This document shows positions 59,774 to 64,000 of a DNA stretch of 64,000 nucleotides, in pieces. The notes beneath the pieces are model-generated. The model was not told the DNA's origin. It saw only the letters and a list, made by a program, of their open reading frames with translations, and made no database searches. The stretch's first letter is position 1; each line of letters opens with the position of its first letter. This DNA is from Apostichopus japonicus. Taxonomy: Eukaryota > Echinodermata > Holothuroidea > Aspidochirotida > Stichopodidae. The stretch lies in the NCBI RefSeq assembly GCF_037975245.1, contig NC_092581.1, positions 18,932,303 to 18,996,302 on the forward strand, in the 5' to 3' direction. A program made the position numbers and the translations under genes.

Positions 59774-60837
59774 ACGTGATCAGAGCTAGTTCTCGGCAGG
59801 TACTAACATGAAATACTTCGTTTGGGATATTAACCTATAACCATGAAAGGAAAATTAATATCAAGATAAAACATTTTTTTATATACTTAAAAAGAAATCT
59901 CGTCCCCCTCATATACCTTCTTTTCCTTTTCTCAACAAAAGCAGTAAATTTAGCTACAAACTTGTTTATGTTTACCCCTGTTGTATATTTGAACTTGTCT
60001 CCACTGCCGTTTGAAATGACAAATTTGGACAAAATCATGATGGACAAGTTCTAAATTAAAGATCGACACACCGTTACCAAAAGAGCATCGACCAATCAAC
60101 CGTAATGTGCACGCTCGTAAACCCCCGAGAAAAGTATCCGCGGAATGAGAGTTTTATTGCAACTTGTTGCCAAGAATTTTTGTTTCAAAAGGTCAAGTTT
60201 CGTGAAAGAAATTTAAGGATATAGGTCGTGAAAAGGTGTTTTAATGAGATTGGAGGCCTGTGGACTGGATTCTTACCGTCATCATTCTTATAGGTTTTTT
60301 GGTTTTAGGAAGAAAAAAGGGGGGTTGAGATCTCACTACGAAAATGGTCTCAGTACAGCCAGTCGCAATATCTTAAAATATGAGGCATTTAATAGCCGTA
60401 ATTGTCGGCGATCATTCTGAACAAACGGCTTCGTGTGTCAAACAAAGGCTTTGATAGTAAAAGCCATAAAATAAAGACGTTTAACACCACAGTGATTAGT
60501 GAAATTGTTCCCATCAGTCACGGCTGATGTGAGGTTGTCTCCTTCCGCCAAAAAAAGAAAAGAAAAGAGGGGTTTCTTGGTACTTCGGATTCGATGTTCC
60601 GATGACACATGTCAGTATCTAGTGTGACAGTCAAGTCAAATGTACACAAATGGTGATGGTTGAAGCTATATGAAAACGTAACCTAACCTAATCCAGTGTT
60701 GACCTGTATAGCTTACATTTCTATCTGCAGAACAAGGATTTATATGAATATATTCATCATATGAAAAGCGGTTTAATTGAGACTAAAAAGATTTAAAATA
60801 AGCGAAATACTGTCCAATAGATGAAGATCTTTAAAAC
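59774..60837. other. Mixed-composition stretch, no gene supported
   Basis: From 60060 to 60540 the sequence is less AT-monotonous than most of the window, with CpGs and no repeats, as seen in conserved noncoding DNA. This needs comparison to judge. The reverse candidate exon at 59917 is listed separately. Confidence 0.35.
59917..60003 (-). CDS. Weak candidate internal exon
   Basis: Reverse strand: acceptor catttcaaacggcag, then 87 bases open in the frame giving GDKFKYTTGVNINKFVAKF then TAFVEKRKRR, and donor agaag|gtatat. Entry and exit phases are equal, so it could be skipped without a frame change. The acceptor has a poor pyrimidine tract. An ATG frame of 67 codons spans the same bases. No family recognised. 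Confidence 0.15.
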
Positions 60838-60880
60838 AATCACACACACACACAACACAGACATACAGACACATACAGAT
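60838..60880. repeat. (CA)n microsatellite
   Basis: cacacacacacac followed by acagacatacagacac variants. Confidence 0.9.
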
Positions 60881-60984
60881 ATTACAGTTACTGGAGTTGT
60901 TTATATGAGAAGTAAACATTATTGTTATTTTGTCGAATAGTTTTGTAATTTCAAACATTTTTCTATGCCTCACACATGCATGTG

Positions 60985-61262
60985 ATATTGCCGTGTTTGA
61001 TGGGAGTATGCCTTTAAGCATGTTATTCTTGATGAGAGTAGCCATTACCATTAACATGCTCATCTGAATGTGAGTTTCCCTTTAACATGCTTGATGGCAG
61101 TATGCCTTTATCTTTGATGAACGTGTGCCTTTAATATGCTTTGCTTGGTGGGAGAATGCCGTTAACATACTATGCTTGATGAGAGACTGTCTTTAACATA
61201 CTATGTTGAATGGGAGAATGCCTGCAATATGTTATGTTGATCAGAATATGTCTTGTTATAAG
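60985..61262 (+). repeat. Degenerate ~31-bp minisatellite, about nine units
   Basis: Recurring pattern tgatgggagtatgcctttaa, then catactatgct, with many substitutions and length changes (27-35 bp). Clearest at 61130-61230. Old array. Confidence 0.75.
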
Positions 61263-63237
61263 CATATATCATTCCTTACAAATAATATAATTGATGAGCG
61301 TTTGTCCTTAGTTCGCCACGATTTATAAGAATATGCTTTGAACTTATGTTGGGTCTAACCCACACTCTACATCATTGCTTCCCTCCCTCCCCACCGCTCC
61401 CTCTTATCAATGTACCCTAAAACTGAACAAGCAACTTGATCCACTTATTCTCAGTGTTCTCCAATGGCAAACGCAAAATATCTGTGATTTTTGTCCCAAT
61501 ATTAAACTATCAATGAAAATGATTTCCTATGTACAGTGTTGAACTGGGAGTCAACAAAGTATGAGTTCCGCGAAAAGTAGGGTATGAAGATTAAACAGGT
61601 AAACATGACGTAATTCATTGTTACGTCATTCTTCTCCAACTTTCTTACATCGCTCGATTTACGAATGACTGAACCAAACGGCAGGTGCACGTGAGAGGGC
61701 GCTCATCCTCAGCAAATTGCAACTTCTTCGCCGCTCATGCGAGATGCTGAGCTGAGCATTTCTGACAACCGTTTCTGCATGGCAATTTGCTGTAACATTG
61801 CTTCTCTGACATTCTGAGCATTATTCATCGTGAGGCACGTGAGACTATCCAAGGAGAATATTAACCTGCAGTGTGTACTTCGTGCACCACGTGTTAGGGT
61901 ATATATGGACTGCTATAGTGATGGGGATAACGTTATTGGGGGTGTGGGTGGGGTGGGGGAGTTACTGAAAATGGAAACAATTGATCGAATATTTATTTGT
62001 GTTTTACAGATATAATTTCTGAATCACTAGAATTTTGTAGCTTATCAGTATTGCCATTAAATCGGCTAGAAAGTAAACAAAATGGTCAATCGTTCTCATA
62101 TTTCAAAAGCATTTATCTGCCATCCTTAAAAAAATTGGTTTTATCTCGCTGACACAGTTAATAATAATTTAAACTCAATAAAACCTTCAAGGGCATTATT
62201 TTTGGAATCTTTTTAACAACATAAGCAGAATAAAAATGTTCTTAGTACCTATACTAATGATCGTTGAAAACTGCATATAATTTTGATTGTAACCAGTCGT
62301 ATTTTTGACCAAGCTATCTACTATTCAGAAGTTCAGCGACCATTTTTATGCTGGGGTGGGGGGGGGGCTGATATTATATGTCGTCAAGGGGAAATGGTCT
62401 TTCTATAAGTTGTGGTAGTGCGCCGGGAGGATTCGTGGATGCTAAATGGTGCTATATTTTGCAACTTTTGACACACTGTTCAGGAATTTGTGACTTGTTT
62501 AGGTTGTACCGCACATTTTCATGTCATATATATCTCTGTACTGATGTGTACCGTTTTCTTCGTTATTAATGTTCCGTCTGCTAGTGGGTGAAGGATGGGG
62601 CTGACTCCCCCCCCCATGATTTGATTACACATTTACCCCCTGGTACTACTTGCACATATATGGACAGCCCTGAATCTGATGAGAGATCTTTGCGATTACA
62701 ACCGTTCTAAACAGTCAGATAAAAACCCCTTCTATACAATATAGAAAACGTTTGTAACTCACAAGTTGTATATAAAAATGTTTGTATTTTGGTCAACAAT
62801 TTGACCAACCCTAACAAGTATTGCCTCCAAAACAAGATTGTAATCGGCCAAACCAAACACGTCCTTCTTGTCCAAAAGCTTTGTTTCTCATAAAAGTGAT
62901 TGTTTAACAGTAGAGTGATTAATGAATCTAATACTCAATATTTTGTCGCTCAGATACCTTTTCATACCAGTGTTAATTACATGCTCCAAGACTTCGTATT
63001 TAGTTCATTATTTGAAATGAAATGATCGGTGACGAAAATAAGCTGCATTGATTACAAGAGTTTCACTAATTAAATAAGATTAGCTAATAATCTGCTATAT
63101 CTTATTCTGTTTCTGCCTCTCTTTCTCTTCTTCTTCTCCTACCTTAAAATGTGTTACCTCATAATGACGTCATAAGTAATTAACATACGTACACCTTGAT
63201 GAATTGGTACATGTATATACCAACAGTTCGTGATTGA
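61263..63237. other. No gene seen
   Basis: AT-rich with G runs near 61940 and 62355, a C run near 62607 and a CRE palindrome (63165-63172). Frames at 61830 and 62378 carry no recognised domain. Confidence 0.45.
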
Positions 63238-63645
63238 CAAAGTGAAAGTATCCTGACATTATCTATCCCCTGTTTCGTCGCCACTATCTTCGTCTGTCAA
63301 TTTTTCAGCGGAATTTTAGTTTTTTCATTATCGTTTACATCAGAACGCTTGGGTTATCTTGAGGTCTCTTGGTCATCAGTGAGGTTAAAAGAGCGAGATG
63401 AAAATCGAAAAACCAAAAATAAAAAAATAAAAAAGATGAAATCGCTGGAAACCTGCAGCCTACTAGCGGAACATTTGCAGCTTAAAAAAATGACGGCCTT
63501 GGATGCGCGGCGCGAAAAAAAAGAAGGCAAGAAAAAGGAAGAGTACCTTGCAGTAGAAAAAAACTTCATCGCCCCCATCTGTTCTCTACTATGCTTGTTA
63601 AACACTCCTTTTACTTCTAACCTGACAATTCTTCCTCTAGCCTGA
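63238..63645 (+). CDS. Longest non-repeat open frame, hypothetical
   Basis: Open for 135 codons after a stop at 63235-63237, to TGA at 63643-63645. The upstream part is hydrophobic (LTLSIPCFVATIFVCQFFSG) and the downstream part Lys/Glu-rich. The first in-frame ATG (63436, A at -3) gives 69 aa starting MKSLETCSLLAEHLQLKKMT. An acceptor (ttatcgtttacatcag at 63342) lies inside. A frame of this length is expected roughly once by chance in such a window, and the opposite strand is open too. Function unknown. Confidence 0.2.
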   Translation, partial: QSESILTLSIPCFVATIFVCQFFSGILVFSLSFTSERLGYLEVSWSSVRLKERDENRKTKNKKIKKMKSLETCSLLAEHLQLKKMTALDARREKKEGKKKEEYLAVEKNFIAPICSLLCLLNTPFTSNLTILPLA

Positions 63646-64000
63646 GGCTTCCATCCCTCGGGGCCGCTCTCGTTCTACCTCAACGAACACTACTGCATCG
63701 CAAATACGAATTTAGCTCAAGTTCACTTGTTCTTCTTCTTACCGGTCACCCATTCGCACGGCGAGGGGAGGAAAGCTATACGTGTGTAAAGATAACATTT
63801 ATTCAACAAATTTGATTAATCGACCGTCCGTCCAAATAGATTTTTCTCGATCGATTTCAAAGTCTTTTTTTTTTCTGTTTCTCCTTTCTTCGGTTTTAGT
63901 TTGTCTTTTTTTTGGGTTTTTCCTTCTTCCTATTCATCGCCTTCTTATCCAAACTCTGTCACTAACAATTTAGCTGTTACAAGGTTATTTGGGCAAGGTA
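63646..64000. other. Right flank, no gene seen
   Basis: T/C-rich stretches at 63866-63930. The forward frame 63782-63973 is Phe/Leu/Ser low complexity. Confidence 0.5.

Overview
The window looks like a gene-poor, AT-rich stretch of an animal nuclear genome. Four things support this: tRNA-derived SINEs, many long (TA)n arrays, several minisatellites, and many C/G homopolymers of 10-16 bases. There are no bacterial-style operons, no intact transposase or reverse-transcriptase frame, and no recognisable structural RNA gene. Seven copies of the palindrome TAGGCCTA and the SINE content would fit a marine invertebrate, perhaps an echinoderm. That is an impression only, because no conserved protein was found to test it.

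No gene can be called with confidence. Almost every longer open frame is either translated repeat (the IYIYIY frames of TA arrays, the pentapeptide frames at 58.2-59.0 kb, the 20-bp minisatellite at 42.9-43.4 kb) or is of a length expected by chance. The best protein-coding evidence is one candidate internal exon at 50343-50481 (+): strong acceptor, a single open frame, locally higher GC, and a perfect GTAAGT donor. Weaker exon-like segments are listed at 26874 (+), 36658 (-), 48188 (-), 51677 (+), 54367 (+) and 59917 (-). If the 50 kb exon is real, the window is largely intron and flank of one or more long-intron genes.

Layout. 0.35-1.4 kb: satellite of 59-bp and 44-bp units built on a 14-bp palindrome. 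1.5 kb: SINE. 2.9-4.9 kb: CRE/E-box cluster and a promoter-like stretch. 7.4-7.9 kb: tRNA-like SINE between two TA arrays. 8.6-9.3 kb: diverged ~240-bp tandem repeat. 10.6 and 18.4 kb: further SINEs, the latter facing a second SINE family. 20-30 kb: TA arrays, a purine tract and small ORFs. 30.7-32.2 kb: two repeat fields in opposite orientation. 34.0 kb: tandem duplication. 36.5 kb: GC-rich island. 38.6-39.5 kb: palindromes and a duplicated block inside TA arrays. 41.5 kb: possible MITE. 42.9 kb: 20-bp minisatellite. 46-47.5 kb: TA arrays. 47.8 kb: paired perfect palindromes containing GATA motifs. 49.35 kb: short hammerhead-like dispersed motif. 50.3 kb: best exon candidate. 53.5 kb: G-rich minisatellite. 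54.4 kb: GC-rich island with nested inverted repeats. 57.3 kb: second copy of SINE family B. 58.15-59.8 kb: a 15-bp minisatellite of about 80 units followed by four near-identical 74-bp units. 61 kb: degenerate ~31-bp repeat. 63.2 kb: longest non-repeat open frame near the end.

No new molecular system is evident. The most unusual signals are the repeat architecture (including SINE tails that run into TA arrays), the excess of the perfect CRE palindrome TGACGTCA (nine copies), and the 47.8 kb double palindrome.
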